Of a stretch of DNA of 64,000 nt, positions 17,260-25,906 are shown in pieces. The notes under the pieces are model-generated. The model made no database searches. It was given only the letters and a program-made list of their open reading frames with translations, and was not told where the DNA came from. The number at the start of each line of letters is the position of its first letter. Positions within the stretch are counted from its first letter, which is position 1. This DNA comes from Mycolicibacterium mengxianglii (GTDB lineage: Bacteria > Actinomycetota > Actinomycetes > Mycobacteriales > Mycobacteriaceae), in the NCBI RefSeq assembly GCF_015710575.1, contig NZ_CP065373.1, forward strand, positions 2,728,001 to 2,792,000, given 5' to 3'. Both the position numbers and the translations under genes were made by a program.

Positions 17260-17823
17260 ATGAACAGTCCACGCGGGCGCGGCGGCCGGGAGCGCATCCT
17301 GGCCGCAGCCACGACATTGTTCGAAGCCCAGGGCATCAACGCGACAACAATGGAGCAGATCGCCGCGGAGGCGCCGGTGTCCAAACGCACGCTGTACGCG
17401 CACTTCCCGGCTAAGGAAGATCTCGTCGTCGCCTATTTACGACATCTTTCAGATGCCGGGCTCACGATGGAGAACATGCTCGAACGCGAGGATCTGCCTG
17501 CGCGCGAACGGATCATGGGGCTTTTCCGGGCGTACCCGTTCGACGGGCCGGTGCGCGGTTGCCCGTTCACCGCTGCCGCAATCGAGTTCCCCGATCCGAA
17601 GAGTCCGGCCCATGTCTACACCCGTGACCGCAAACAGGAGTTCACGCGTCGTATAGCCGCACTTCTGGCGGAGTTGGGCGCCGACGATCCCGAGACGCTG
17701 GCCGAGCAGCTGGCCATACTTGCCGATGGTGTGGCGGGACGGGCAATGGTGTTCAACGACCCGGGCCGCGGCGACTACGGACGCTCAGTGGCGCAAACCC
17801 TGCTTGATGCCGCACTGAGGTGA
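17260..17823 (+). CDS. TetR-family regulator
   Basis: 187 aa. N-terminal HTH: GGRERILAAATTLFEAQGINAT, TMEQIAAEAPVSKRTLYAHFPAKEDL. The C-terminal ligand domain has the RGCPFTAAAIEFPD motif seen in the subgroup whose C-terminus contains a conserved GCP..A. It is divergent from the nitroreductase gene, with strong operator candidates between them, so it most likely represses the nitroreductase and itself. Confidence 0.93.
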   Translation: MNSPRGRGGRERILAAATTLFEAQGINATTMEQIAAEAPVSKRTLYAHFPAKEDLVVAYLRHLSDAGLTMENMLEREDLPARERIMGLFRAYPFDGPVRGCPFTAAAIEFPDPKSPAHVYTRDRKQEFTRRIAALLAELGADDPETLAEQLAILADGVAGRAMVFNDPGRGDYGRSVAQTLLDAALR

Positions 17824-17864
17824 GAATCCCCGTTTTCCGACTTGATCTCGGCCGCACCGGCGGT

Positions 17865-19178
17865 TCAGAACTCCCGGAGGGTGTCACGCAGGGTCTTCTG
17901 TGTGTACTCCGTACGCACGAGACCGCGCCGCTGCAGTTCGGGCACCAGGCCATCGGTGACCTCGATGACGTGTCTGCGGCTGACTCCTTGGTTGTGCAGC
18001 GTGATGAGGAAACCGTCGCCGCCGACCTCATCCATGAGCCATTCCATCTCGTCGGCGATCGAGGACGGGGTGCCGACCAACGGATACGACGAGGAGAAGT
18101 CGGCCGACTCGTAGATCAGCTCACGCAAGGTCTTGCCCGATCCGGGTTGCTGGAACTTGTCGAGTGAGCCCTGCTCGCCGTTGGTGGTCAGATGCGGCAG
18201 CGGTGTGTCGAGGTCGAACTGGGCGAAGTCGATATCGGTGATCGACGAGATCAGCGACATCGTCTGTTCAGCGAACGCCTGCGAGGCCGTCATCCGCGCG
18301 CGTCGCGCCAGTGCCTCTTCGGCGGTCTCACCCAGGTTCGGAACCACGAGGTACATGACTTTGACGTCGTCGGGATTGCGGCCCTGGGCAGCCGCTCTGC
18401 CCCGGATGTCCTCGCGGTAGGCCCGCATGCCGTCGACGCCGTCGGCGAGCGTGATGATCGCGTCGGCGTGCTTGGCGGCGAAGTCACGTCCGCGCGGGGA
18501 CCCGCCTGCCTGCAGGAAGGTCGGTCGGCCCTGCGGGGATGGCGCAGTGTTGAGCGGTCCGCGGCACTTGTAGTACTTGCCGTGGAAGTTGATCTCGTGG
18601 ACCTTGGTGAAGTCGGTGTGCACACCGCGGTTGCGGTCGACGACGACGGCGTCCGGCTCCCACGAATCCCACAGCTGGTAGACCAGATCCATGTACTCGT
18701 CGGCCATGGCGTAGCGGTCCTCACGCGGCGGCAGCTCGTCCAGACCGAAGTTCTGCGCGGCCGCGTTCTCGGCGCTGGTCACGATGTTCCAGCCGAACCG
18801 GCCGTGCGAGATGTGGTCGATGGTCGAGCACATCCGAGCCAGCAGGAACGGCGGATAACCCAGTGTCGACAGCGTCGCCACCACGCCGAGATGCTGTGTC
18901 GAGGCACTGATCAGCGTGGCCAGGTGCGCCGGATCGTGCTTGGGCACCATGCCGACCGCATGCTTGAGCACGGCCTCTTTGGTGCCGCCGAAAGCTTCTG
19001 AGACGGCCAGCTTGTCTTCCATCATGATGAAGTCGAAGCCCGCCCGCTCCAGGTTCTTGGCCATCTCGACGTAGAACTGACCGTCCCACGGTGTACCGCC
19101 GCTCTGCTCGAACGGCCCGGTCCACATGTCGGAAGTGAAGTTCATGAACCAGCCGAGATGAAACTTTTTGTCTGTCAC
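17865..19178 (-). CDS. NtaA/SnaA/DszA-type flavin-dependent monooxygenase (luciferase-like)
   Basis: About 437 aa from a GTG at 19178 (VTDKKFHLGWFMNF). Family marks: FHLGWFMNFTSDMW, GFDFIMMEDKLAVSEAFGGT, PKHDPAHLATLISASTQHLG, GRFGWNIVTSAENAAAQNFG and the C-terminal GTPSSIADEMEWLMDE. These two-component enzymes use FMNH2 from a separate reductase to oxidise aminopolycarboxylates, thioethers or similar. It follows the APC permease by 57 bp on the same strand, and LacI-type control lies upstream, so it probably degrades the compound brought in by the permease. Confidence 0.92.
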   Translation of the reverse strand: MTDKKFHLGWFMNFTSDMWTGPFEQSGGTPWDGQFYVEMAKNLERAGFDFIMMEDKLAVSEAFGGTKEAVLKHAVGMVPKHDPAHLATLISASTQHLGVVATLSTLGYPPFLLARMCSTIDHISHGRFGWNIVTSAENAAAQNFGLDELPPREDRYAMADEYMDLVYQLWDSWEPDAVVVDRNRGVHTDFTKVHEINFHGKYYKCRGPLNTAPSPQGRPTFLQAGGSPRGRDFAAKHADAIITLADGVDGMRAYREDIRGRAAAQGRNPDDVKVMYLVVPNLGETAEEALARRARMTASQAFAEQTMSLISSITDIDFAQFDLDTPLPHLTTNGEQGSLDKFQQPGSGKTLRELIYESADFSSSYPLVGTPSSIADEMEWLMDEVGGDGFLITLHNQGVSRRHVIEVTDGLVPELQRRGLVRTEYTQKTLRDTLREF

Positions 19179-19234
19179 GTGAGAATCACTGCTTTCTCGA
19201 TAAATGTTGGGTGTCTCGCGGTTTCGATCAAGGG

Positions 19235-20674
19235 TCAGGGCTGCGGTTCGAGCTCGGCACTCGTGACGGTGGGAAGTGCGTTGAGCCGCAACCGCGCACG
19301 AACGATGAGGCCGACAACGAACAAGACTGCTGTGACGATGAAAGGTGCCCAGTCGACCAACGGTTCGCCGGTGCGTGGCCACAGCACGTTGACGGTCTCG
19401 GCGATCACCCACGCCAGCGCGAGCCATCCCGCGACGTGGCCGGCGCGGCCCAGGAAGGTCGGTTCGGAGCGGTCCCAGGTGCCGCGCACCTTGCTGATCG
19501 CCAACCCGACGATGGGGAAGGCGAACGACAAGAAGAATCCGGCGGTGACGAATGTGACCAGCAGCGTGTAGATCTGCTCACTTTGGAAGGGCAGGTACAA
19601 GGCGATCCCGATTGCTCCGGTGACGACGGTGGCGATCGTGGGGGTGTTGGTGCGCCGATGAAGTCGGCTGAGGTAGCGGCTTCCGGGCAGCTCGCCGTTG
19701 CGTCCATAGGACCACACGATGCGCGAGACCGCGGAGCTGACCGCAACGACCGTGGCGAAGTAGGCGATGACGAACAGCACCATCATCGCCTTGAAGGCGG
19801 GCATCGGGAGGTATGCGGTCAGCGTGGCCGCAACGGGGTCGGCGTCGGTCACGGCACTCTCCGGCATGGCCATCAAGAATGCGAAACACGTGAACAGGAC
19901 AACGATTCCGACTCCGACGAGGGAACCGACGATCGCCTTGGGGATGTCACGCTTAGGCTGTGCAACCTCTTCGGCCAGGGTGCTCGCACTCTCGAAGCCC
20001 AGGAACGACCAGCCGGCGAACATGACCGCCAGCACGAACGGCGTGGCCATGAAGGCGGTATCCGACGGCCACGTGACAGCGCTGCCGAGGGATGCCACGC
20101 TGTTGACCCGGTGGAAGCACAACAGCCAGACCGCGATCCCCACCGAGCCCACGACTTCGGCGACGAGGCACAGGAAGCCCACCACGCGAACCGCCGCGCG
20201 GCCGAACACATTGATGAGCACCGCGCCGGCGAGGATGACCACTCCGACGAGGCTCATGAGCTTCTGGTTGCCCGCATCGAGGTCGAAAACGGACGCGGCG
20301 AACAACGCGCCCCCGTACGACACCGCTGTCATGGTCACGATCAGCGTCCACATGTAGGCCCATCCGGCGAACCACCCGTACACCGAACCGAGCAGACGTC
20401 GCGACCACTGGTAGACACCGCCGGCCATCGGCCACCGCGACGCCAGCACACCGAAGGTCACCGCGATGAGCACCTGGCCGATGAGCACGACGACCAGGGC
20501 CCACCAGAAGCCTGGACCGGCAGCGGCCAGGCCCAGCCCGAACACCATGTACATCGCCACGATCGGAGATACGAAGACGAAGCCCAGCATCGCCGCCGAC
20601 CACGTCGTGAATTCCCGCCGCATCGGACTGGCGGTGGGCGTGTCCGATACCGAACGGGTCCCGAGATCCTCCAC
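19235..20674 (-). CDS. APC-family amino acid/amine permease
   Basis: 479 aa with 12 hydrophobic segments. The first helix region has MLGFVFVSPIVAMYMVFG and the consensus FGVLASRWPMAGGVYQWSRR, typical of the AAT/GABA-permease branch of the APC superfamily (GabP/choline- or ethanolamine-like). It is first in an operon with the flavin monooxygenase. Two near-identical 16-bp palindromes lie directly upstream. Substrate likely an amine or amino acid derivative; not determinable. Confidence 0.92.
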   Translation of the reverse strand: MEDLGTRSVSDTPTASPMRREFTTWSAAMLGFVFVSPIVAMYMVFGLGLAAAGPGFWWALVVVLIGQVLIAVTFGVLASRWPMAGGVYQWSRRLLGSVYGWFAGWAYMWTLIVTMTAVSYGGALFAASVFDLDAGNQKLMSLVGVVILAGAVLINVFGRAAVRVVGFLCLVAEVVGSVGIAVWLLCFHRVNSVASLGSAVTWPSDTAFMATPFVLAVMFAGWSFLGFESASTLAEEVAQPKRDIPKAIVGSLVGVGIVVLFTCFAFLMAMPESAVTDADPVAATLTAYLPMPAFKAMMVLFVIAYFATVVAVSSAVSRIVWSYGRNGELPGSRYLSRLHRRTNTPTIATVVTGAIGIALYLPFQSEQIYTLLVTFVTAGFFLSFAFPIVGLAISKVRGTWDRSEPTFLGRAGHVAGWLALAWVIAETVNVLWPRTGEPLVDWAPFIVTAVLFVVGLIVRARLRLNALPTVTSAELEPQP

Positions 20675-20704
20675 AAGCGCTCCTTCAGGGATGCTTCTGC
20701 TCGT

Positions 20705-20783
20705 ACAGGAACGTTCCTGTCGCTACCGGGAGAAGTTAGGCACGTCCTGTGTCGTGGAATGGCCGCCACAGTAACGTTCCTGT
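20705..20783. promoter_or_regulatory. Two LacI-type operators upstream of the permease operon
   Basis: ACAGGAACGTTCCTGT (20705-20720) is a perfect 16-bp palindrome; ACAGTAACGTTCCTGT (20768-20783) is the same with one mismatch. Centre-to-centre distance is 63 bp, six helical turns, as needed for loop formation. The central AACGTT core with a CpG at the dyad is the classical LacI/GalR operator form. The lacI-type gene ends 28 bp away and the permease starts 31 bp on the other side. Confidence 0.8.
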
Positions 20784-20810
20784 TACCGCTCGCTACCGCC
20801 TGATGACGCG

Positions 20811-21848
20811 CTACTGGACATCGCGTCGAGAGCTGGCCCGGACGACCAGATTTCCGGTCACCACCTCGTGACGCGGGTCGGCGTCCCGTTCGATCTGGTC
20901 GACCAGCATCCGGACCGCTGCGCGCCCCATCTCTTCGGCGTGCAGTTCAACCACCGAGATCGGCACGGGCGCAAGCGCAATCGCCGTGCCATCGCCGATG
21001 TTGACCAGCATGAGATCCTCCGGGACCCGCAGCCCCAGGTCTGTCGCGGCCAGCTCGGCGGCCAGCGCGAGCTGATCCAGGCCGACGAACAGCGCGTCCG
21101 GGGGTTCGGGACTGTCGAGGATGTCGCGCACGGCGGCGCGGGCCACCGCCGGATCGAAGGCGCCCGGAATGCGCGCTCTGCGGGCCGCAAGTCCTCGCTG
21201 GGCGCACGACGAGGTGAACTCACGCTCGACGGAATGGATGTACGACGCAGGTGAATCCGGGGTGATGAGCATCGGCTGACGTGACCCGCCGTGTTCGAGA
21301 TGATCCAGGACGTTGGCGACGACGCCCGCCCAGTCGTTGTCGACCCAACTCGCCGCGTTGGAGTCGGTGCGCCCCACCGTGCTCGCCGGGGTACCGCGGC
21401 GGCGAGCGGACTCCAGCAGCTCATCACCCTTGGCCGGGTCGACGGCGATGAGCCCGTCGTGCGCGACATCCAACTGCATGTGTGAGGGCGCTACCGCCAG
21501 GAAGAACCCGCGTTGGTTCGCTTCGATTGCCGCTCCGGCCATGACCCGCATGAAATAGTCGACATGCCAGAGTGATTCGGCGTCCACGTCACTGGGCAGC
21601 ATCGTGATCACCAGGATTCCGGTGCGTCCGTTGCGCAACGACCGCGCGGCAACGCTGGGGCGGTAGCCCAGCTCGAGAGCGATCTTACGCACCCGCCGCC
21701 GGGTCTTCTCCGGCAGCGAACCACTGCCGTTCAGTGAATCCGACACCGTCGTCGTCGAAACGTTCGCCGCCAGTGCCACCTCACGCAACGTAACCCTGCC
21801 TCTGCCGCGTTCACCCCCCATGTGCGCCCAATCTAGGCCGTTCGTCAC
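20811..21848 (-). CDS. LacI-family transcriptional regulator
   Basis: 345 aa. HTH: VTLREVALAANVSTTTVSDSLNGSGSLPEKTRRRV with hinge helix ELGYRPSVAARSLRNGRTG, then a periplasmic-binding-protein-like effector domain (VDPAKGDELLESARRRG, DSPEPPDALFVGLDQLALAAELAATDLGLRVPEDL). Start 21848 (GTG) or ATG 21821 are both possible. It is immediately upstream, same strand, of the permease/monooxygenase operon and very likely binds the two 16-bp palindromes in between. Confidence 0.92.
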   Translation of the reverse strand: MTNGLDWAHMGGERGRGRVTLREVALAANVSTTTVSDSLNGSGSLPEKTRRRVRKIALELGYRPSVAARSLRNGRTGILVITMLPSDVDAESLWHVDYFMRVMAGAAIEANQRGFFLAVAPSHMQLDVAHDGLIAVDPAKGDELLESARRRGTPASTVGRTDSNAASWVDNDWAGVVANVLDHLEHGGSRQPMLITPDSPASYIHSVEREFTSSCAQRGLAARRARIPGAFDPAVARAAVRDILDSPEPPDALFVGLDQLALAAELAATDLGLRVPEDLMLVNIGDGTAIALAPVPISVVELHAEEMGRAAVRMLVDQIERDADPRHEVVTGNLVVRASSRRDVQ

Positions 21849-22037
21849 GAATTCTCAGCCGCAACGGCCGTCTCTGCCGAACCCGGATTGCGTCGCACAC
21901 CGACGAGGACGGGCTCGGGGAGGCCAGTAGGGAGCCGCACCGCAGTGGAGGTCCGTGACGCTCGGGCTACCGTGTGCGGGTGCAGGCGCGTGGGTCGTCG
22001 AGGTTGCTGCCCTACGTATCAGTGTATCTTCAAATGT

Positions 22038-22979
22038 GTGACCAGTGATAATCGAGTGCAGAACATCGTGCTGGGTGACGTCGAGGTGATCCGTGCCATT
22101 GAATGGCATGAGCCGTTCTTGCCGACAACGGAGTTTCTCCCTGAGGTCGCCGCCGAAGTGTGGACGCGCAACGGGAACTGGCTGGCTCCAGACCACTGGC
22201 AGCCCGAAGCTGACCGGATGGTCATCGCGCTCCAGACGTGGGTACTGCGAAGCGGCGGCCGGACCATCCTGGTCGACACGGGTGCAGGCAGTAGGCGCGA
22301 GCGACCAGGAATGGCACCCTGGTTTCACCAGCGAGACAGCGATCTGCTCGCGCTTCTCACGGAAGCCGGTGTTCAACCGCAAGACGTCGACGTAGTTGTC
22401 AACACTCATCTGCACGTCGATCACGTAGGCGGGAACACCGTCGACGCGGGCGGTCAGTGGGTGCCCGCGTTCCCCAATGCCCAGTACCTGATTCCCGCGG
22501 CCGACGACTCCCACTATGGTCCAGACAATGCGAGCGGAGAAGGGTTGGGAGAGGTCGATCACCTGGTCTACGAGGACAGTATCGCCCCGATCCACGAGGC
22601 GGGACAGGCGGTGCTGTGGGAAGGGCTCTACACCATCGACGAACACCTCACCTTGGAATCGGCACCCGGCCATACTCCCGGTGCATCGGTTCTGAGGCTT
22701 GCGTCGGGGAGTGATCGCGCTGTCTTCGCCGGAGATGTATTGCATAGCCCGGTGCAGATTCTCGATTCCTGTTGCAACAGCGCTTATTGCTATATGCCGC
22801 AACAAGCAGTTGCCAGTCGCCGCCGCATACTGGAGCGGGCCGCCGATGAACACGAGCTTCTCATCCCCGGGCACTTCGGTGGTGCGGGCGCATTGGAAGT
22901 TCGGCGGGACAATGGCGATTTTGCCCTCGGCCAGTGGGCTACCTTCAGTCCGGGGTCGGCGAAGAGCATAACCGACTGA
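22038..22979 (+). CDS. MBL-fold metallo-hydrolase
   Basis: About 313 aa from GTG 22038. Zinc motif H124-x-H126-x-D128-H129 (NTHLHVDHVGGN), later ligands in ESAPGHTPGASV (His) and VFAGDVLHSP (Asp), and ELLIPGHFG (His). The N-terminal strands WVLRSGGRTILVDTG are typical of lactonase/AHL-lactonase-like and related MBL hydrolases. TATCTT at about 22025 could be a -10 box, giving an almost leaderless transcript. It stands alone, divergent from the LacI gene. Substrate unknown. Confidence 0.9.
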   Translation: MTSDNRVQNIVLGDVEVIRAIEWHEPFLPTTEFLPEVAAEVWTRNGNWLAPDHWQPEADRMVIALQTWVLRSGGRTILVDTGAGSRRERPGMAPWFHQRDSDLLALLTEAGVQPQDVDVVVNTHLHVDHVGGNTVDAGGQWVPAFPNAQYLIPAADDSHYGPDNASGEGLGEVDHLVYEDSIAPIHEAGQAVLWEGLYTIDEHLTLESAPGHTPGASVLRLASGSDRAVFAGDVLHSPVQILDSCCNSAYCYMPQQAVASRRRILERAADEHELLIPGHFGGAGALEVRRDNGDFALGQWATFSPGSAKSITD

Positions 22980-23266
22980 GCGGCCACGACCGAGATCGAG
23001 CGAACCTGGCGCAACTCGTCACAAACCGTTGGCGTCGAGCAACTTTGGCTATCCACCCGATGCAAAGGTCGAGACGCCGTGGGGTGAATCCGTCTCATCT
23101 CGACTGGCGGGATCCGGTCTGCGTGGCATTGCCGCTCACCCAGGGCGTTCCCGCCTCCTAGGTCGTGACGGGGGCCTGATTGTCGCGGTTCTTCAGGATC
23201 GACGAAGGTGTCGGTGAGCGAGGCGAGTGGAAGCGTCTACGTGCACTGGCGTGCTCGTCACATAGC

Positions 23267-23764
23267 TCAATCTCTAGGGAGGTGGGGCAGCTCCGACTCG
23301 AGGCGTTGACGGAGTTCGTCCAGGGTGTGGCGGGCGAGGTCGAGGTGTTCGGGTTCCAGACCTGCGCTGGTGCGCTGCGCGAGTTGATTGAACAATGCCT
23401 GCAGGCGGTGCAGTGCTGTTAGTCCGGCGGCATTGATCTCGAGAATCTTGGCCCTTTTATGCGCCGGATTGGGGCGGTATATGGCTAGTTCGTCATCAAC
23501 AAGCAAGTCGGCAATGCGCTGAACGCTTTGCCTGGTGTGTCCGAGCTGTGCGGCGATAGCCGAGACGGGAGCTGGCTGGTTCTGGACGGCCGCGAGAACC
23601 TGCCAGCGGGCCAAGCTCTGACCACTGGGCCGCGCAAGACCATTGCCAATTGCCTCGATGACGGTCGCCAACCTGCCGATTTGATCGATGAGTTCGGCGA
23701 AGGCTACGCATGCGGGGTCATCAGACTTGACAGCATACTGTCGTATCGCGGTAGAGTCTGTCAT
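23267..23764 (-). CDS. MarR-family regulator
   Basis: 165 aa. Winged helix: LARWQVLAAVQNQPAPVSAIAAQLGHTRQSVQRIADLLVDDELAIYRPNPAHKRAKILEI, with helical dimerisation ends. Divergent from a luciferase-like monooxygenase gene. One operator-like palindrome is inside its first codons (23729-23742) and one directly over its start (23764-23779), so autorepression is likely. Confidence 0.92.
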   Translation of the reverse strand: MTDSTAIRQYAVKSDDPACVAFAELIDQIGRLATVIEAIGNGLARPSGQSLARWQVLAAVQNQPAPVSAIAAQLGHTRQSVQRIADLLVDDELAIYRPNPAHKRAKILEINAAGLTALHRLQALFNQLAQRTSAGLEPEHLDLARHTLDELRQRLESELPHLPRD

Positions 23765-23779
23765 GACAACATGCTGTCA
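23729..23779. promoter_or_regulatory. Two MarR operator candidates
   Basis: GACAGCATACTGTC (23729-23742) and GACAACATGCTGTC (23765-23778) are both near-perfect palindromes of the consensus GACAGCATGCTGTC, 36 bp apart centre to centre. The second starts at the marR start codon; the first lies within marR codons 8-12. They occupy the promoter area shared by marR and the divergent luciferase-like gene. Confidence 0.72.
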
Positions 23780-23887
23780 TATGCTGCCGCAACTGTGAAG
23801 CGTCGCTCATGCCTGGTGTATCTAGGCAACCGGAGCGCAGGTACCGACCGACGTTGCGCAATCCGCCGACCGAACGATGAACAGGAC

Positions 23888-24739
23888 ATGCTCGTGCACA
23901 TCGGCATTGGACTCCCGAACCAGGTTCGCAACGTCGCCGCGTCCGTCATTCCACGCTGGGCCGCGGACGCCGAATGTGCAGGGTTCGCGACCCTTGCCAC
24001 CATTGGGCGGTACGCGTATCCCGGGGTGATGGATACGGTCGCGCTTGCGGCTGCCGCGGGGGCGACGACGAAGATCAATCTTCTGAGTGCGGTTCTGCTC
24101 GCCCCGGCCTGGCCCGCGGCATTACTGGCTAAAGAGATCGCCGGCATCAATGGTGTTTCGGGCGGCAGACTTACCCTCGGCGTGGGCGTGGGCTCCCGCG
24201 AAGAAGAGTTCGTTACGCCCGGACTGGGGCTTGCTGGGCGCGGCAAACGATTGGAATCAGACCTTGAAACCTACCGCGAGCTGTGGAGGGGAGAGGGATT
24301 GAATCCCGTTGTGCCCATTGGCACGCGACAGGTCCCCGTGCTGCTCGGTGGATATTCCGCGCGCACCATGTCTCGCATGGTGCGCTGGGGTGACGGCTAT
24401 ATCGGCGGTGCGCTACCACCGAGCGTGACAGCACCCGCCTTTACGGAAGCCAAGCGAGCCTGGCAGGAAGCGGGGCGCTCTGGTAAGCCAAAACTGGTTG
24501 TGCTGGCGTACTTTGCCCTGGGTGACACCGAGCTCGCTTGGGCAAACGTCAGACACTTCTATCAGCAGGCGCCCGCCCACATCGCCAGCAGTGTTGTCGT
24601 CTGCACGTCGCGCTCTGCAGTCAGAGAGCTGATTGATCAGTACACGCAGTTCGATGTGGATGAGATCATCTTCGTCCCCGGCAATGACAACATTGACGAG
24701 GTCTCTCGCCTGGCCGATGCCGTTGGAAGCGACCGCTAA
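23888..24739 (+). CDS. Luciferase-like (LLM) flavin-dependent oxidoreductase
   Basis: 283 aa from ATG 23888 (MLVHIGIGLPNQVRNV). Motifs: ADAECAGFATLATIGRYAYPGVMD, KINLLSAVLLAPAWPAALLAKE, GGRLTLGVGVGSREEEF and VPVLLGGYSARTMSRMVRWGDGYIGG. This is the F420- or FMN-dependent LLM class with a TIM barrel. The open frame continues upstream to 23528 only through marR antisense sequence. Paired with the divergent MarR regulator; substrate is probably a small toxic organic that also serves as MarR ligand. Confidence 0.9.
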   Translation: MLVHIGIGLPNQVRNVAASVIPRWAADAECAGFATLATIGRYAYPGVMDTVALAAAAGATTKINLLSAVLLAPAWPAALLAKEIAGINGVSGGRLTLGVGVGSREEEFVTPGLGLAGRGKRLESDLETYRELWRGEGLNPVVPIGTRQVPVLLGGYSARTMSRMVRWGDGYIGGALPPSVTAPAFTEAKRAWQEAGRSGKPKLVVLAYFALGDTELAWANVRHFYQQAPAHIASSVVVCTSRSAVRELIDQYTQFDVDEIIFVPGNDNIDEVSRLADAVGSDR

Positions 24740-24784
24740 TCGGTCCCTTGGCATACCCCCACCGCTTGACGAGCTCCGCCGGGA

Positions 24785-24815
24785 GGCCCAGGTCAGGGGT
24801 TACCTCACCTGGGCC
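24785..24815. terminator. Hairpin between convergent genes
   Basis: Perfect 9-bp inverted repeat GGCCCAGGT (24785-24793) and ACCTGGGCC (24807-24815), 13-nt loop, 46 bp after the luciferase-like stop and 47 bp before the end of the convergent coiled-coil gene. No U-tract follows, as is usual in mycobacteria, so it is a candidate bidirectional terminator. Confidence 0.6.
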
Positions 24816-24861
24816 GTCGTCCAGCCAACGCCACCGCCCCGCAGGCGCCGGAGGCCGGAAG

Positions 24862-25386
24862 TTAGGCGCCCGCGTTGCGAGCCGTCACGGCTGCGGCTGT
24901 CGTCTGAGCAGTGGACTCTGCGACGGGTGCTGCCACGGCATCGGCTTCCTCATCGACTGCCTGTGCCTGGCCACCGGAGGCAGACAAATCCTTACTCTTC
25001 TGCGCGGCCAGCACCTCAACGAGTAAGGCCTCGTCGTACTTGGCCTCAGCGGCTTGGGCTCGCTTGCGCGCCTCTTCCATTTCGCGTTGAGCCTTGCTTC
25101 GCGCCTTGCGTAGCGTTTCCCGCTGGTCGGCCAACGTCTTGATCGCACGCTTGAGTTCGGCCTGCTGTTCGACCGCGGCTTGCAGCGCGGCCTCGTCGGC
25201 GGTGCGCCGTTCGGCGTTGGTCTCGAGCCGCTCCAACACGAGGGAGAGCTGGTTTTCGGCGTGGGCCGCCGCTTCTTGTGCGGCCTGCCACTCGCCGCGT
25301 GGCTGGTCTAAGGCCGCGTGATCGACCTCCAACTCGGCGTTGGTCGTCGTGGAGTCGGGCTGTTCCCGTGCGTCTGCGGTCGCCAT
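24862..25386 (-). CDS. Hypothetical coiled-coil protein
   Basis: 174 aa from ATG 25386 (AGAGAG upstream). The centre (about residues 35-125) is a continuous charged heptad helix, for example ENQLSLVLERLETNAERRTA, KRAIKTLADQRETLRKARSK and REMEEARKRAQAAEAKYDEA; the C-terminus is a flexible Ala/Gln/Val-rich tail. No membrane segment or known domain. Similar short coiled-coil proteins of unknown function occur across mycobacteria. Not visibly in an operon. Confidence 0.75.
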   Translation of the reverse strand: MATADAREQPDSTTTNAELEVDHAALDQPRGEWQAAQEAAAHAENQLSLVLERLETNAERRTADEAALQAAVEQQAELKRAIKTLADQRETLRKARSKAQREMEEARKRAQAAEAKYDEALLVEVLAAQKSKDLSASGGQAQAVDEEADAVAAPVAESTAQTTAAAVTARNAGA

Positions 25387-25699
25387 GATTTCGCTCTCTT
25401 CGTCGTAGGAGTTGTCGCGCACCGGGCGCGCAATGTCCGTCAGCTGAGTCGTCGATTGACGGGGCTGGTGCTAGAGGGGTTCCCGATAATCGCTATCGCA
25501 ACCGAAATCGTGCAACTTGATCGCAGTCAGAGCGAAGGAGCGTCGCATAAGGTCAATTACGTTGATTTACAACCGTTGCCATTCCCGCTGGTCAGCCTTT
25601 GCTCGAAGACGTGGAAGTGGGTGAAGGTGACTTCAGAGAGTGCGTACCACCGGCCCAGCGATCGTATGGAGGAACGCTGCCACATGAGGGGGGGTCGGT

Positions 25700-25825
25700 G
25701 GTCAGGTTTCGCGATCGCACGGGCGGTGCGCCCCTTGTTGTGCGCCTCGGTGATCTCACCGTTCCAGCTCGACGTGTCGGCCCAGGTTCCGTGGACCATG
25801 ACGACCGTGATCGCACCGGGGCTAC
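25700..25825 (-). pseudogene. Alpha/beta hydrolase, short remnant
   Basis: Minus-strand translation gives AITVVMVHGTWADTSSWNGE followed by a helix and TARAIAKP, which matches the oxyanion-strand start of esterase/EstC-like alpha/beta hydrolases (consensus TVVLVHGAWADGSSWNGVI). The match ends after about 40 residues and no catalytic Ser motif follows. The rest of the 520-bp gap between 25387 and 25906 shows no recognisable gene. Confidence 0.65.
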
Positions 25826-25906
25826 GTCGACGCCTACGCCCCGGGCCCGACAATCTGATTGCTAATGGCACGGAAAGCGACAGCGCGGGAACATTCCTGC
25901 GGCGGC

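Noticed and set aside
19211..20803. 530-codon plus-strand open frame with a hydrophilic product
   Set aside because: It is antisense to the well-supported APC permease and LLM genes; the product is His/Asp/Arg-rich low-complexity, as expected of a high-GC shadow frame.
22980..23266. Small open frame of 62 codons (23029-23217)
   Set aside because: No ribosome site, no recognisable motif and atypical composition; more likely intergenic.
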